A stretch of DNA of 64,000 bases from Gymnopilus junonius (taxonomy: Eukaryota > Basidiomycota > Agaricomycetes > Agaricales > Galerinaceae), in NCBI GenBank assembly GCA_015501075.1, contig JADNYJ010000078.1:1-64000 (forward strand). The letters run 5' to 3'. Positions 1-15,036 of this stretch are shown here, one piece after another (position 1 is the stretch's first letter; each line of letters opens with the position of its first letter). Both the position numbers and the translations under genes were made by a program. The notes under the pieces were generated by a model. The model searched no databases, was not told the origin of the DNA, and saw only the letters and a program-made list of their open reading frames with translations.

Positions 1-104
1 AGGATGTCATTCGCCGTGAAGGTGGCATCACAGAATCCAACGACAGCTGATTGGAGGTCTTCCCAAAGGCAAAGTTTGTGTGGGTGTGCCACCTAAGGAG
101 AATA

Positions 105-742
105 TCATAACATAATTGTTTCTTCTGGAGGCCTGTCAGGCATGAGGCAATTAACTGCCCCGAATGCATATAGAGGGTCGATATCCAGTTCGGGGTCGAA
201 TGGCTCACAGTACTTATGAACCGAAGTGTGAAGGGCTTCATCATAAATGGAATGGTCATTCATGAAAGCAATACCCTCGAAGATAAGAACAGGGGGTTCT
301 TCTTCATAGTCACCATCTGCGGAGGAGGTCAATTCAGAAGCGCAGTACTTGCAGACCCAAAGCTCATGAGCGAGGTGAGAGAGGGGATGGAAGAGGAAGC
401 TGAATTGGAGATAGGTTTGGTCATTGCAGCACATCTGTTAGGTGCTTCCTCCACAGTGATGCAAGAGCCCAATCACTTGCCCCTGACAGCGCTATGAGCA
501 GTTGTAGTATTGGGAGCAATGATGGGTCCTTCAAGTGGCAGCAGAGGTGAAGCTCTGGCATTGGCCTCCTGGTCAGGTACTTCTTCCATCATAACTCGCT
601 TGCTAGAAGCTTTCCTCTGAGCTACCGGAGCTTGGACCTGAGGAGCTTCGCCAGCATTCCTGGAATTCTGGGTAGTACAACCACCCACTTTGGCCAGGGG
701 TTGACTTGTAGTGTTGGTAGGATTAGCCTTCCCAAGAACCAT
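105..742 (-). other. Degenerate protein-coding fragments, unidentified
   Basis: Two adjacent minus-strand open stretches (742-473 and 434-105) have non-random composition, including an acidic run with EEEP and a C-x-x-C pair (KYC/CASE). Their frames differ and I recognise no family. They could be exons of one gene running off the left edge or the relic of a transposon gene. I see no start or splice signals that settle it. Confidence 0.25.
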
Positions 743-1235
743 AGTGAGGGGATCAAAGAAGGTGATATGAAGAGGTGTAAAGTCGTCAGGAGGAAACTGA
801 GTGCATTATAAACTAGAAGAGACTATGAAAATTTTGGGCAATAAGGGCATGTCCAGGGGCCCCTAGCTCAACATGAGGCAGTAGACTGAATTTTTAAGTG
901 AGCTGGTAGTGAAGGCCAACTAAGCATCCACACCAGGGATGGTCCCTTTCCTGGGAAGCTAGTCAAGCTGGTGAAATGTTACCAGGGTCAATAACCACTA
1001 GCGAGTGGCAAGAACTCATCATCAAGATGACCAAAATTAGTCGAAGGTGACAATTTGAAAAGCAGACCATCCAGCAAGGGAAGATCCTTCATCGTGCAGC
1101 GGAATTGCACACCAACTAAGGGGTTCAAAGAGAAATAGCATGAATTTTGACCCAGTTGCGCAGTGTTAGTGCTCCAACTGAGCAAGGATCATGCGAATTT
1201 GAAGGCATAAGAGAAGGACCAAGAAGGATACAGAT

Positions 1236-1817
1236 CCAGTCCAACCATGCAGCCAAAGTGCACTGGCTAGGCCAAACCTATATTCATCAGGGGGGGAAAG
1301 ATGTGAAGTCAGTCTGATCATGCAGCCAAAGCGCACTGATTAGGCTGATAGTACATTTATTCCTAAGGGAAAGACATGGAATCAGTCTGGTCATGCTGCT
1401 AAGGCGCACTGGCCAGGCTGAAGGAGCACCTGGGAGACATAGAATTAGTCCAATCGTGCTGCCGTAGTGCACTGATCAGGCCAAGGGTATGTCCTTCCTA
1501 AGAGTAGAGTAGCACAGGTTCAATCCAGTCATGCTGTGTGAGGTGCACAGATTAGACCTAAAGTGCACCACTCTGAGGGAGGGAAAGCAAAGTACAGTCT
1601 AGTCATGTAGCTGAATTGCACTGACTAGGCCAAAGCTCCACATCCCCAGAGGCAGAGGGGAGGAATCCGAACAGCAGCTCATCGATGGGTGGAAGGTAGG
1701 CCTTGGGATTTAAGAAGTTAGTCTCGTTATGCAGCCAAGGCGCACTGATGAGGCCGACACCTTTAAGAACATGAGACCAGTCTAACCATGCAGCCGAAGC
1801 ACACTGGTTAGGCCAAA
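1236..1817. repeat. Imperfect tandem repeat, about eight copies
   Basis: A ~40-base core (CAGTC-[C/T]-GGTCATGCAGCCAA, then GCGCACTG, then TTAGGCC) recurs near 1236, 1308, 1382, 1445, 1518, 1594, 1718 and 1781, spaced roughly 62-75 bases apart with one longer gap of ~124. Copies differ by substitutions and small indels, so this is an old minisatellite-like array. Short ORFs across it on the minus strand are by-products of the repetition. Confidence 0.7.
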
Positions 1818-2477
1818 AACATACTCTAGAGGCCCAGTCCATCCATTGAGGTTTGACTCTTGAGTGTGTTCAAAGTCGTCACTTCAGCATGGTGGGGTGA
1901 AGTCTGTGGTGCCCCCACCATTGTGACGCTTGGCAACGAGGGACTTCGAGGTGCTGAGGTGAGGTGGCAAGAGAGAGAGTCGATGCAGCGTCGACGTGGG
2001 ATCCATCCCAGGGTCTTGTGACTCTAGACAGAGAGACTGTGTCTCCCTCGGTAGGGGAGCAGCTAATGGATGCTCAGCCAAGGAGGGTAGAGATGAGCTC
2101 TCACTTCATGCAGATGCAGAGGGCGGCGGGACGAAGTATATAATGGTAATAATCGAATAGTACAAAGCCATAGTTACTGTTGTAGTAGAAGTGAAATAAA
2201 TAAAAGTAAACAACAGTATCTACGGCATCATGGCGAGATAAGATAACAAAAAAGGGGATTGCAAGAAGGCCTTGCAGATGATATATCCCATCATCACAAC
2301 TGCCCTTGCATTGCATGGATGCAAATTAAAGCCACACATCAAAATTATGCCAGTTGATGTCAAGTTGATGGAAAATAAAGATGGTCATCAGAATCGAAAG
2401 CTCTCTCTGAACATTCATCTTATGAGGTCCTGTATTGAGGTGTGTTTGGAACTTTCTCTCACTCTGAGTCAAATAAC

Positions 2478-3049
2478 TAGGGTTGCCAAAGTTCAGTTCA
2501 GAACTGACAGTTAGAACCTGAACTGGCTGAACTGAACTGCAGTTCAGATGCAGTTCTGGTTCTCAGTTCAGCCTATGGCCAGTCAGTTCGAACTGAACTG
2601 AACTGTTTGTTGGGTGTGGTTAAAATTATCAAATTTTGACCTTCAAAAATGATTATTTTGGCATCAAAAAATTACCATTAGATTCCCATAATGTATAGAG
2701 AACTCCTTAGCACTAATCCCAAGCACTAGATGACATAAAATAATTTCTTAAAATGATTTTATTTATTGTGTGAGGACATGAGCTACATGACACTACCCAA
2801 TGCTTGAAAAATCAGTAAATAATATACTGTTTGTACATATAGCAATGTCTAATGATAGAAGATAGACATATCTGTAGTCTGTCTACTAATTCAAAGCCTC
2901 AGATAAAAGGAAATTTTTTGTTTTGGCCATTGCCAGTTCAGAACAGTTCGAACCGGTTCGAACTGAGAACTGAACTGAACTGGGAAGTTCAGTTCTCAGT
3001 TCGGAAAATTGGCCAAAGAACTGAACTGAACTGAACTTTGGCAACCCTA
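2478..3049. mobile_element. hAT-like MITE, 572 bp, with 8-bp target duplication
   Basis: Both ends read TAGGGTTGCCAAAGTTCAGT inward (2478 on plus, 3049 on minus), with a perfect terminal inverted repeat of about 24 bases. The element is flanked by identical 8-bp copies of CAAATAAC at 2470-2477 and 3050-3057. An 8-bp duplication together with TAGGG-type ends is characteristic of the hAT superfamily. Subterminal regions are packed with the motif GAACTGAACTG in both orientations, as expected for transposase binding sites. There is no coding capacity for a transposase, so it is a non-autonomous copy. Confidence 0.88.
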
Positions 3050-3389
3050 CAAATAACAAGTCATTGATTCAATAAGTTGATTAGGAAAATTTGCCTGCAG
3101 CTGCTGCATTTATTTTAAGGAATGCAGCAGAAAGTTCATTTTCTTTGATAATCTATGTACCTGGCTTATTTCCAGGTTTGACTTTAATCATTTTGTGTTG
3201 CCGAATATTGAGGGTCAGAACAATGTCTCTAACTCTCTATTCTAGTGAAGAAGTATCTAGTAAAGAAAAGCTGACCCAGTATTGTGAACGTACAGTCAAT
3301 CAAGTGTGGCTTATCAACTTAAAAGACCCTGGGATAAACCGACCTCCTGGACATAAGTATTGTCAGGGGTCCTGGGATTCATCACATTC

Positions 3390-3545
3390 GACTAATCCAA
3401 GGAAAAAGTTTGTGTTATTATGTAATATTTACCTGCAGGACCGAAAACATGTGACAACGTTCCGCCTGTAATTAACCCGGTCCACCGTCACCGTCCCAAG
3501 TCCTCTACAGCCGCCATCGCCATCAACGGCGACGACGAACTTTCT
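3390..3545 (+). repeat. Dispersed repeat, copy 1 (inverted partner at 43.1 kb)
   Basis: This segment shares several blocks in the same order with the reverse complement of 43075-43212: CTAATCCAAGGAAAA, TTATGTAATATTTA, ACATGTGACAACGTTCCG and a CTACAGCC...CCATCGCCATC block ending in GACGACGA. Copies are diverged with short indels. I see no terminal repeats, so the element type is unknown. It sits just upstream of PEX3. Confidence 0.6.
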
Positions 3546-3720
3546 TTGGGACTGGTGTCCTACATTGTTGGCTTCTGGTACTCCTACATCTCCCCTAGAG
3601 ATCAAGTATTGCCTCTGTGCACTCGCTACATCTCTCTAAAGGCAACATCTCTGCTGAACAATAACTGGCGGTGACGCGCCTTCCAAAAGATTTCAGGCAG
3701 AATATAGGACTTGCTTCATC

Positions 3721-6614
3721 ATGGGAGAACAACCAGCCAGGACTTCATTCATCAAAAATGTCGCATATGGGCTGGCAAAGACCACAACGGTCGTGGGCAG
3801 CTTTTACGCCGTGCGTGGGTACATGCGGGACCGACTGGAGGAAGTGAAGCTGAAGATGGAGGACGAGGAGCGAGCAAAGGATGTGTAAGTTCATATTTTT
3901 CATATCTTTTCGTCTTACAGTGTTAAATAAATGACCTCCTTATGTCCAATAGTCTGCGTACGAGGTTCCAACAAACTCAACAAGATACCTCGTACACCAT
4001 CCTTGCGCTCATGCCTACGTTGTCCACGCAAGTCATGCAACATATGGACGTGGATGCACTCACTAGAGAGCTGCAAGCCCGCTCTCGTGCTCGGACATCG
4101 CGGCATATCGAAATGGAAAACGCGAGAGCAGCAACACAACCTCCAACGAACGCTACCCAACTGCATTCAAGGCCACCATCCAGCCTATCTTCCGCCGGGG
4201 ACATTGTCTCGCCTGCGCTTATATACCCCCCAAATCCATACCCCATCTCCAACGTCAACCTCAACATTAACACTACTACTCAACACCCGGAAGCAGATGC
4301 GAGGTCGGACGGCGAATCTGTGTCCCATACCTCCTCTGTTGCCTCTGAGCTGGGCGTGGAGGATGTTCAGTCGCCTGCTACGACGACCTCGATGACTGGA
4401 ATCTCGTCTTCTTTTATTTCAGACTCTGGGAGTGTCTCGCGGAGTTGGATGGTGGATTCTTCCTCTGTGTTGGGATCAGACACGAGATCGGCTCTGGAAA
4501 GGTCGAGGTCACCGGCTGCAGCTTCGGTCTCGAATTCAGAACAAATGGTAGGTTTTGGAAATCTCATATTTGAATTTATGCTTACGCCATGGATGTAGTC
4601 TGAAAGTGTGATCAGCATCACCACCAACACGTCGTCCGCCGACTCGGAGATGAATATCGGCATCAACGATACACGGTCAAAAGCAGAACTATGGAATGAA
4701 GTCAAAATGCTCAGTAAGTCTTAACCTTTATCGTCCAAAGAATTCCAGCTAAAAATTTCTTCGTAGCCTTAACACGAACACTAACAACTCTCTACTCATC
4801 CACCCTGCTCTGCCTCTTCACCACCCTCCAGCTAACCCTCCTCGCACGAGGGCGGTACGTCTCTTCCGTCGTCGTCCAGTCAAAAGACGAGAGGAGACGA
4901 GAGAAGCTAGAGGCCGAGATGCCTAGCGTGGTGGGGCTAATCGTGAGGAGCCTAGTCATCCCAGCTCGTCTTCCTGGAAGCGAAGGAGGGCGGCTCGGCA
5001 AGGTGGTGCAGACACTCGATGAATGGTTTGCATCGCCTGAGGGCGATGAGGACGAGGATTTAGTCGGGTCCGCTGGAGACGCTTCGTTGCTTGGGTTTGA
5101 AAGGCTGTGGGATCGGAAACGAAAGCAAACTGACGAGGAAGAAGGGTGGGGGTTCGGCTGGCGATCTTCAGCGGATAAGGATAATGACACTTATAAAGGA
5201 AAAGGAAAAGGCAAGGCTCCAGTCCGGCCTCAGCCAGCACCTTCAACAGGCGCACAGCGCTCTGGGAAGGTAGAAGTGCCTTGGACGGGCGAGATCACGG
5301 AGGATCTGGAGAATAAATATTTGACGATGAGTTGGTGGCTTTTGCATGTTGGCTGGAAGGATGTTGGGGAAAGAGTGAGGAGGGGCGTTGAGGAGGTTTT
5401 TGATGGGTGAGTGGAGTGATTTCTCATTTCCGGGTTTTTCGGATCTGCTGCATCTTTGATCGTCGTTCCATTTACGGGGTTTCACTTTTTATACCATGAC
5501 TCCTGACCTTGGTTATGGTGTTCAAATGCTGATGCACCCTCTCTTTTGTTTCATTTTCTGCAGTGTATCTCTGAAGACGAAACTTGCATCCGTAGATCTC
5601 CACCGTCTCATCAGCGATGTACGGAGAAGGGTCGAATACGAGATCACATTTGAAGGCAATGAGAAGAGGACAAAGTAAGGCCTATTTCCTCTCTATTATA
5701 TTATATTTTCTTATGCTATTTGTTACCGCTCAGCTTCCTCTCTTCCCTCTTGCCACCAACGCCTGAAACGATCCATCACGTGTTAACTCAGGGCGGTTAC
5801 ATAGCTCCGGCGTTCCCTGCCGAACTCTCCGATCCTTTTTTTGACGCCCATCAACAAAGTCTAAATTGGGAAATAGATCTCCAATTACGTCAGAGCGCCA
5901 TAACACATACCTCGCATGAAGCTTCCAGTGCGGGCCCGAGCTCCAGTCGTCACCGTGTGCATGCGCAAGAGAAGAGTCATACGAGGTCAACCTCTGGTGT
6001 CTCGGAAAAGTCGACCTCCATCGAGTCGTCGCAGTTGTCGTATAATTTTGTGAACTCGCCTGCGATGGCCGTGTCGACCCGATACGGAGTCCCAACTCAA
6101 TCAGCCCTGTATCCCGGTGCACCCCAATACATCGCACCTTCCTCTCTCCCTCCTCAGCAAACTGCGTCCTCCCTTCTCGATCCCGCTTTCCTCTCTTTAC
6201 TAGAGGAAACTAGGGGTATTTTATCTTCTCCCGATTTTGTGCGCGTGTTGGAGGTATGTCTTGACCGAGCGATGGAGGTGCTCTTCGAGAGTCTTGAGAA
6301 CAATGTCTTTGCGCGTGCGGATGACGGCGGAGACGCGGAGGCACTGGGTGTACACGAGTCTAAGCACCGGATAAGACTGGCAGGCCTTTTGCCTGGCCTG
6401 GCGAGGTGGAGCCAGCTGGCACTTGACGGATTGCCTAATGAATTGGTCGATGTGAGCTTTCCCTTACCATGCGCGACGTTTCATCGATAATGAGCTATAT
6501 TGTCTAACTTTTTCTTTCCTCCCTTTTAAATTTTAGAAAATCCTCGATTTAAGAGAAGTTTCTTGTCTTTCCGCTATCTCTTTTGCGAGGTTCGAAGAGC
6601 GATTTGGAGCGTGA
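3721..6614 (+). CDS. PEX3: Peroxin-3, peroxisome membrane biogenesis protein
   Basis: Seven exons (3721-3884, 3953-4547, 4599-4713, 4767-5406, 5564-5674, 5734-6451, 6537-6614) join without a frame break to give about 806 residues. PEX3 anchors PEX19 at the peroxisomal membrane and is needed to insert peroxisomal membrane proteins. Family signatures are visible: a hydrophobic N-terminal anchor followed by the conserved LRTRFQQTQQDTSYTILALM block, then a second conserved block around LQLTLLARGRYVSSV. The protein is longer than typical PEX3 because of Ser/Thr-rich, probably disordered insertions after residue ~110 and around the RRKQ-rich and SSSRHR segments. The start is chosen because it places the membrane anchor directly before the conserved block. 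No frame problems were found. Confidence 0.9.
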
Positions 6615-7877
6615 GAACGGTATGAGAAATGCCAGCGCAGAGTAATCGGGTTTGCTTCCATGATTTATAATATATTTTCTTGCTGGATGTCTATTATTTG
6701 CCAATCCCCTCTCCTTCTCAGCTTCTCATGATCACCGACACGACCATTATAACCTACACCTGGATCTTGTGTTCAACGGACCCAAGCGTCCAAGGTAATC
6801 TGATCACGACGAACCTGATAATGGGTCTGCAACAAAGACATGAAATACAATTATAGTTAGTGGTGTTCTGGCTTCTCATTCCTCCTGTTAAACGCTTGGT
6901 ATCAAACTCTCGCCCTGACTCATTTGCTGTTAATGTTGATCGTTAACTAAGAAGTTAGAGGCAATTGACGAAAGGTTTTTGGTCAGTTAATTCTTGCTGA
7001 GTGATAACCAAAGGTCAACACTCAGAGACGCTGGGTATCCTGTGAGGAAATACGGCTGAAAGTGATCCTAAAATAAATATGAGCTCAGATGCGACCTGGG
7101 ATCTTTCTCAAGTTGGCAGCAGGAGCCTCGAGTAGCGCCGAAAAAGTCCTAGGTAGCCTTCATTTATAGGTATGCTGGAAATATTTTCGGTTTAAAGGAA
7201 TGAAAAGTCGGATCAGAGAATCCCGAACACCTCTAAGTCTGTGCAAGGTTCGAAGTCAGAAGTAGAGGCCATTGCAAACCAGCGCACAAAATCTCAGCAA
7301 TCTACCGGCGAGAGCGGATCTTCTCAGGCTTCTCAAGATCACGCTGGGCCCCAGCGTGATTTGAAACCACAAAACGGACCCAAGAAGAAAAGGAGGAGGA
7401 GGTCGCAAAAACAACTGAAAGCCTGCCTGGAAGCTGGATTAAGAGCTTTTCAATCGATCGTACGAATTCATTGGTCAAGGAACGGAAATTTTTATTTGTA
7501 TATTTACCTGTCAGTCAAGTTTCTGCATATACTTCGTCAATCAGAATGAAAGCATGTCAATATTCTTCGATTCCGGAGCTCATAAATTAGTTACAACGAG
7601 CTCGATACTGGACTAGGGCTGAGGCAACGATACGAAAGACAAGCGTGAGGCAGCGAAACATAAAGGTCAAGAAGAAGGGTAGGCTCGAAATGAAAGAAGG
7701 AAAAAAGTAATCTGAGAAATGCAATGCTTGACTAAAAACTGAATACAAGAATAATAGAGTGATACTGTGGCTGTATTGATACATCTATCCTGAAAAGCGA
7801 TGGTGTTGAGGGCGGCAGGGGAAAAAAGCTAATAGGTGCTTTTAAAATGTCCAAACTCATTTCATCGGCGTCTGCAA
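6615..7877. other. Intergenic, no supported gene
   Basis: This stretch lies between the convergent ends of PEX3 and the GH1 gene. A 7241-7549 plus-strand reading contains a lysine/arginine-rich run (PKKKRRRRSQK) resembling a nuclear localisation signal, but I find no splice-supported gene model around it. Confidence 0.4.
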
Positions 7878-10625
<2,748 letters not shown>

Positions 10626-11093
10626 TGGACTTGAGCGTCTGGACGAAAGGCGCCAAGGTAGCAAGACCGACAAGAGGGTTTGATTCTGCTCTTAAACCAA
10701 GGAACAATCCCCCGATATCACTCAGTTCCTGGGGAATTTCAACGGCGCCATTCCCGAGAAATGTCCGCCGGGCGGATGAGGACATCCAGAACATGATCGG
10801 ACACGCAGTAAGATCGTGAATCAAAGTTTCCAAAGGAGGATTCCAGAGATACTCCGTGGGTGGGGGAAAGGCGAGAAATGCAGTCAGGATTCCCCTTGGA
10901 TTCCGGTAACAAGAAGTCCTGCTAAAAGCGTTCTCCATGCGGGGAGCGAACAAAATAATCATTCCAACCCGGCGGTTTGTCGGGAAATGCGCACGTGATG
11001 ACCAAGATAATCAAGATCCCCATTGAGCCCATCACAACATAACCCTCTTGACAAGATTCCGCCATCGACACCGTTGACTTTCCACAAACTATC

Positions 11094-12483
11094 ATGGCCA
11101 AGGGAATAGCGATACTAGGCGCCGGAATCTTTGCCAAAGAAGGTCTGTAATTTGTCCTCGATCTAACACGCGCTCATTCAAGCATGCCTTTTTCTTGCTT
11201 TACGTTTTTTTCCGAATTTTAACCCTTACCCCACATCACAGCACACCTACCTGCTCTTGTGGCCTTGGGAAGGCAGCACTTCCTTTAAAAGCGGTGTATT
11301 CGCGCTCCGAGAAGAGTTCGAAGGATCTAGCTGATGCTGCCTCACCACTTTGAAATTGACCTCTCCACCAACGGTTTATCATGATGGGGATGGAGCCACG
11401 GACTTGGATGCTCTCCTCGCCAGAACGGACATAACGGCAGTCATTGTTGTCTTACCAATCACTCTACAGCCTTCGATCATTTTGAAAGCTCTTGCTGCAG
11501 GTAAACATGTTCTAAGTGAGAAGCCTGTCGCGCCCGATGTGAAGCAGGGGCTAGATCTTATTGCTACATACGAGCAGGTGTACAAGCCAAAAGGCCTCAT
11601 CTGGCGTATCGCCGAGAATTTTGAAGCCGAGCCAGGATACAGGACTGCTGGAGAAGTAATTCGATCCGGAAAAATAGGGGACGTCATATTCTTCAAAGCT
11701 GTAGCAACCAATTATATCGACAAGGAATCGAAATGGTACAAGACGCCTTGGAGAACAGTGCCTGATGTAAGCAATTGAATTACATTAACCCCTTCTTCAT
11801 TACTGAACGTATATTTAGTATCAAGGCGGTTTCCTGGTAAGACCTCCCGAAAAAATGTCCCTCTGCATATGACTGATTAAATGTCCTGCTGAATTTATAG
11901 CTTGATGGCGGCGTGGTAGGTCCATTACTTTTCTACGACAATATTACACTGTAACATAGGAAACTTTATGTAGCACACCATCGCGGCGCTCCGTACGATG
12001 CTACCCGGACCATTGACGCACTTGTCCGCTTTTTCCTCTTTAAACAAGGATTACCTTAAACCTCACGATACCATCCAAGCCGTCGTCAAATCAGGAGATA
12101 GTTTCCACGGCATTGTCGAGCTTACTTGGGCCTTCCCGACGCCTACCCGCCCTCAGACTGATGCCTTCGTCATAACAGGTTCTACTGGATGGCTCTCAGT
12201 CAATCAGGTTAGCAAACCGGGATCAGGGCCCGTATATCGGATCGTCGTCAAATCCGTACATAAACCGAACGGCCAGCCAGAAGTGGAGAAAGAAGAAGTC
12301 ATAGAAGTACCCTCAAAGGGCGTCGCGGCGGAATTGTCCAGCTTCTTTGACAAGATTGCTGGGAAGGCTGATGTTGTAGAGCTCGGCGAGCCCCTCGGCG
12401 CGCTAGAGGACGTCGCGTTCATTCAAGCCGCTTTGAATAGCAACGGCGAACTTGTCGATCTCGTCAAACTCGTTCAATCATAA
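11094..12483 (+). CDS. Gfo/Idh/MocA-family NAD(P)-dependent oxidoreductase
   Basis: The N-terminal Rossmann fold begins MAKGIAILGAGIFAKE with the dinucleotide-binding GAGIFA loop. The family hallmark EKP follows in HVLSEKPVAPD, and the C-terminal alpha/beta domain contains LDGGVH at a splice junction. Exons are 11094-11142, ~11241-11767, short exons near 11820 and 11900, and ~11974-12483. The family oxidises or reduces sugars and related polyols with NAD(P); the substrate cannot be told from sequence. Two single-base losses are needed to keep the frame near 11275-11281 and 11341-11349; the rest reads cleanly. It shares a ~470-bp divergent promoter region with the GH1 gene, which would suit joint sugar metabolism, but that is inference. 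Confidence 0.82.
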
Positions 12484-13689
12484 ATTTCAGGATCAACAAG
12501 CAGACTTATCGAATCGGAGAAGAAAGTATTCAAGGATCTTTGGACCCCAAATGCGGTGTTGCATCGGAGGTCACAAGGTAGGATTGTACTTAGGATTTGA
12601 TCGTGGACGTTGTCATTGTACGATTTGGTGTATGGACTTATTGTTATACATATCCATATCCAAGTGTCGAGAAGCCTCGTTCGCGCGAGTGCATAGCTGG
12701 CTCCACCTAGGCTAAGCTATCTAAGGAGAGCGGGATGTGGTGCTCCTGATTGCAACTTTTCCTCTGATGAATGAATTGCAATTATCTTTGCCTCTGGGTG
12801 TGGACCCATATTATCGCCTAGAATTTGCGCTTATAGATCAACGGTCCCATCCCGGCCACAAATTTCCTAGATACGTTCTAGACCAACTGATCTCTTTAGG
12901 CAGCTTTTCAAGGTGGAATAAATGGAGGACGATAACGAGGTCCCCTTTCTAGCATCTATCGAAGTACTTGTCGAGATCTTGCCATTGCGACCATTTCTCC
13001 AGATTGCGTTAACTTCCGAAAGAACCTCTGCTTCGGGGAAACCTCGCATGTTGCGCTTACATTAGATACCCGTATTAGTAGCTTCTCATCCCTTGACGTC
13101 GTCGAACTAGCATGCCAATACCACTGTAGGAGCTGTTTTTCCGATTCCTCACCCGCCTAATTTGGTAATTAGAGATGAGATAAGGCTATCGCAGGCATTC
13201 TGCACCCCTCAAAGCCCATGTATATGCAAAGGCCACTACAAATCCAAGCGCCGAGACCTCGTAAAAAGCAAACCCAGCTTGTCAGTTATTTTTACTGCTG
13301 GACTTACACAGCTCAACGACAGGCCCAGAACCTTTTTTTTTCGCACATTGTGTACGTCGTGAGAGGGCAGTCAGCTGGTGACCGGACTATCTTTGATAAT
13401 GAATGAGGTCCAATAAGCATATAGCCGGTGTCTCCTTGGCGAGCCTGGTAATAGTATTCAGCTACGAAATAGCCTATAGGAAAGGCACAAATGGCGGTGG
13501 GTAGTTATGACTGATTAAGGTAGGCTCTGAGATACGGCACCGACTCGCCCAGGATGAACTGGGCATATTCCCTCAGGCTGGATCATCAGCACTAAATTTG
13601 CGAGCTCGAATCGTTTATTATTTTGGACGATCTTTTTGTGGTACTACTGCGGGTGACATCATAAGCGTCGAGTAAAAACTTATGAAGTT
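12484..13689. other. Intergenic; no convincing gene
   Basis: Only short open stretches are present. One at 12921-13064 (MEDDNEVPFLASIEVLVEIL) resembles the start of an F-box-type protein but ends after 47 codons, with no clear donor. Confidence 0.35.
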
Positions 13690-14960
13690 TCTCATTCTAG
13701 CTCAGCGAAGTCAAACGTCGGCTCAAGTAAAGTATGGAATAGTGAAAGAACTTACCACGAGGCGTCCGGAGCATGGGCCCGTGAATATGAGCCCGACATA
13801 GGGGATAGCGACAGAACCATACCATTTCTTTCAATACTAGCGGAGGGCTTCTTGAAGAGTAGAAATCGTACTCAGTTGCCTGAAATGGAATTAAAATTCC
13901 ATGCGCGTACCTTTTTAGGCCCACCCTGCAGCCTTGATCCCTAACTTGTCAATTTATTCTCAAGAAGTACTTCTGACGCCACGTGGAGGAATTAAGAGGA
14001 GGACCCGCCAATCGCTATTTCAAGATTATCGTTAATTGGATCACTAAGGTACGGATAATGCGTAACATACCCGGATATGCAGAGCACAGTGGTCACCCGT
14101 ACGTATGCTACTGAACAGAGAAGAATCATCCAGACACGCCAGGACAGCAGGGTCGGTCCGAGTATATGAATTAAGCAATGACGCGTACATCTGACGACCA
14201 ATGTCTAGAGCACATTCTTTCCGCCTTTTGGTGCAAGATCTGTTAGTTGCGAGCTTATTTGAGGATCAGAGAGTATTCCAGAGTCTCGTATACAACTCCA
14301 GATTATTGGGTAATCCTAGTTCATAACAAAAAGCATGGCAGCTATTGCAATGATCCAGTACGAGGATTAAGCAACGACATTCAGATAGAGCACGACGAGA
14401 ACCAAACGTCACGACGGGATTTCTCTTGACAGTCAGATGAAAGCCGAGGCAAGCCAAGAATGTTGCTATGTTTGAAGAGACAGACATTCTCGTCATCATA
14501 GTCGAGGGCTTCTTTCTGATCCGTTTCCATCTTGTAATTATGTCTAGAGAGATAAGGACCCCATCGCAAGAATCAAGAGAGCATCAGCAAACGAATAGCA
14601 GGACCAACCTCCCACATAGAAAAATTCGAAGCTGTAGTATGTGCCCCCCATAAGAGATTTGGCTCCAGAACGAGAACTGCTGGTATGAGTTGATCAATAA
14701 TTTGACAGAAGGCCCAAAATATGCCACTCGAAAAAAGTCGCCAGACAACCCGAAGCAGAGAAATTCGGCAGAATGAGTAACATTACCAAGTACCCATGCG
14801 AATTCTTCGTTCCGCTCCCCCACAAGGTGTCGATGTTTGCCTGGTGATGGTGGTAATACTAAGAGGACAAGAGCTGGCCCAAGTGACACTGACGCCCCTA
14901 AAGAGGCAGTTGGTCACAACACCCGATATCGGGCCTCGGCCTCGTGGATGAAGTAAAACG
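13690..14960 (-). other. Possible multi-exon gene, hydrophobic product, unidentified
   Basis: Several minus-strand open segments (14889-14584, 14569-14381, 14201-13992, 13924-13697) carry hydrophobic stretches such as SLGPALVLLVLPPSP and ILGPTLLSWRVWMILL. They are interrupted at intron-like spacing, which could be exons of a membrane-protein gene. I cannot place the start, assign phases throughout or recognise a family. A decayed gene is equally possible. Confidence 0.25.
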
Positions 14961-15036
14961 AACGACCACGCCTTAGCCTGCCACCACTGCTTCTGAGCAT
15001 TCATCGCCATCTGCAAATCTCTTATTATCACAAGAC

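Noticed and set aside
1236..1817. CRISPR-like array
   Set aside because: Repeats are imperfect, ~70-bp period with no unique spacers of constant length, and the organism is a fungus.
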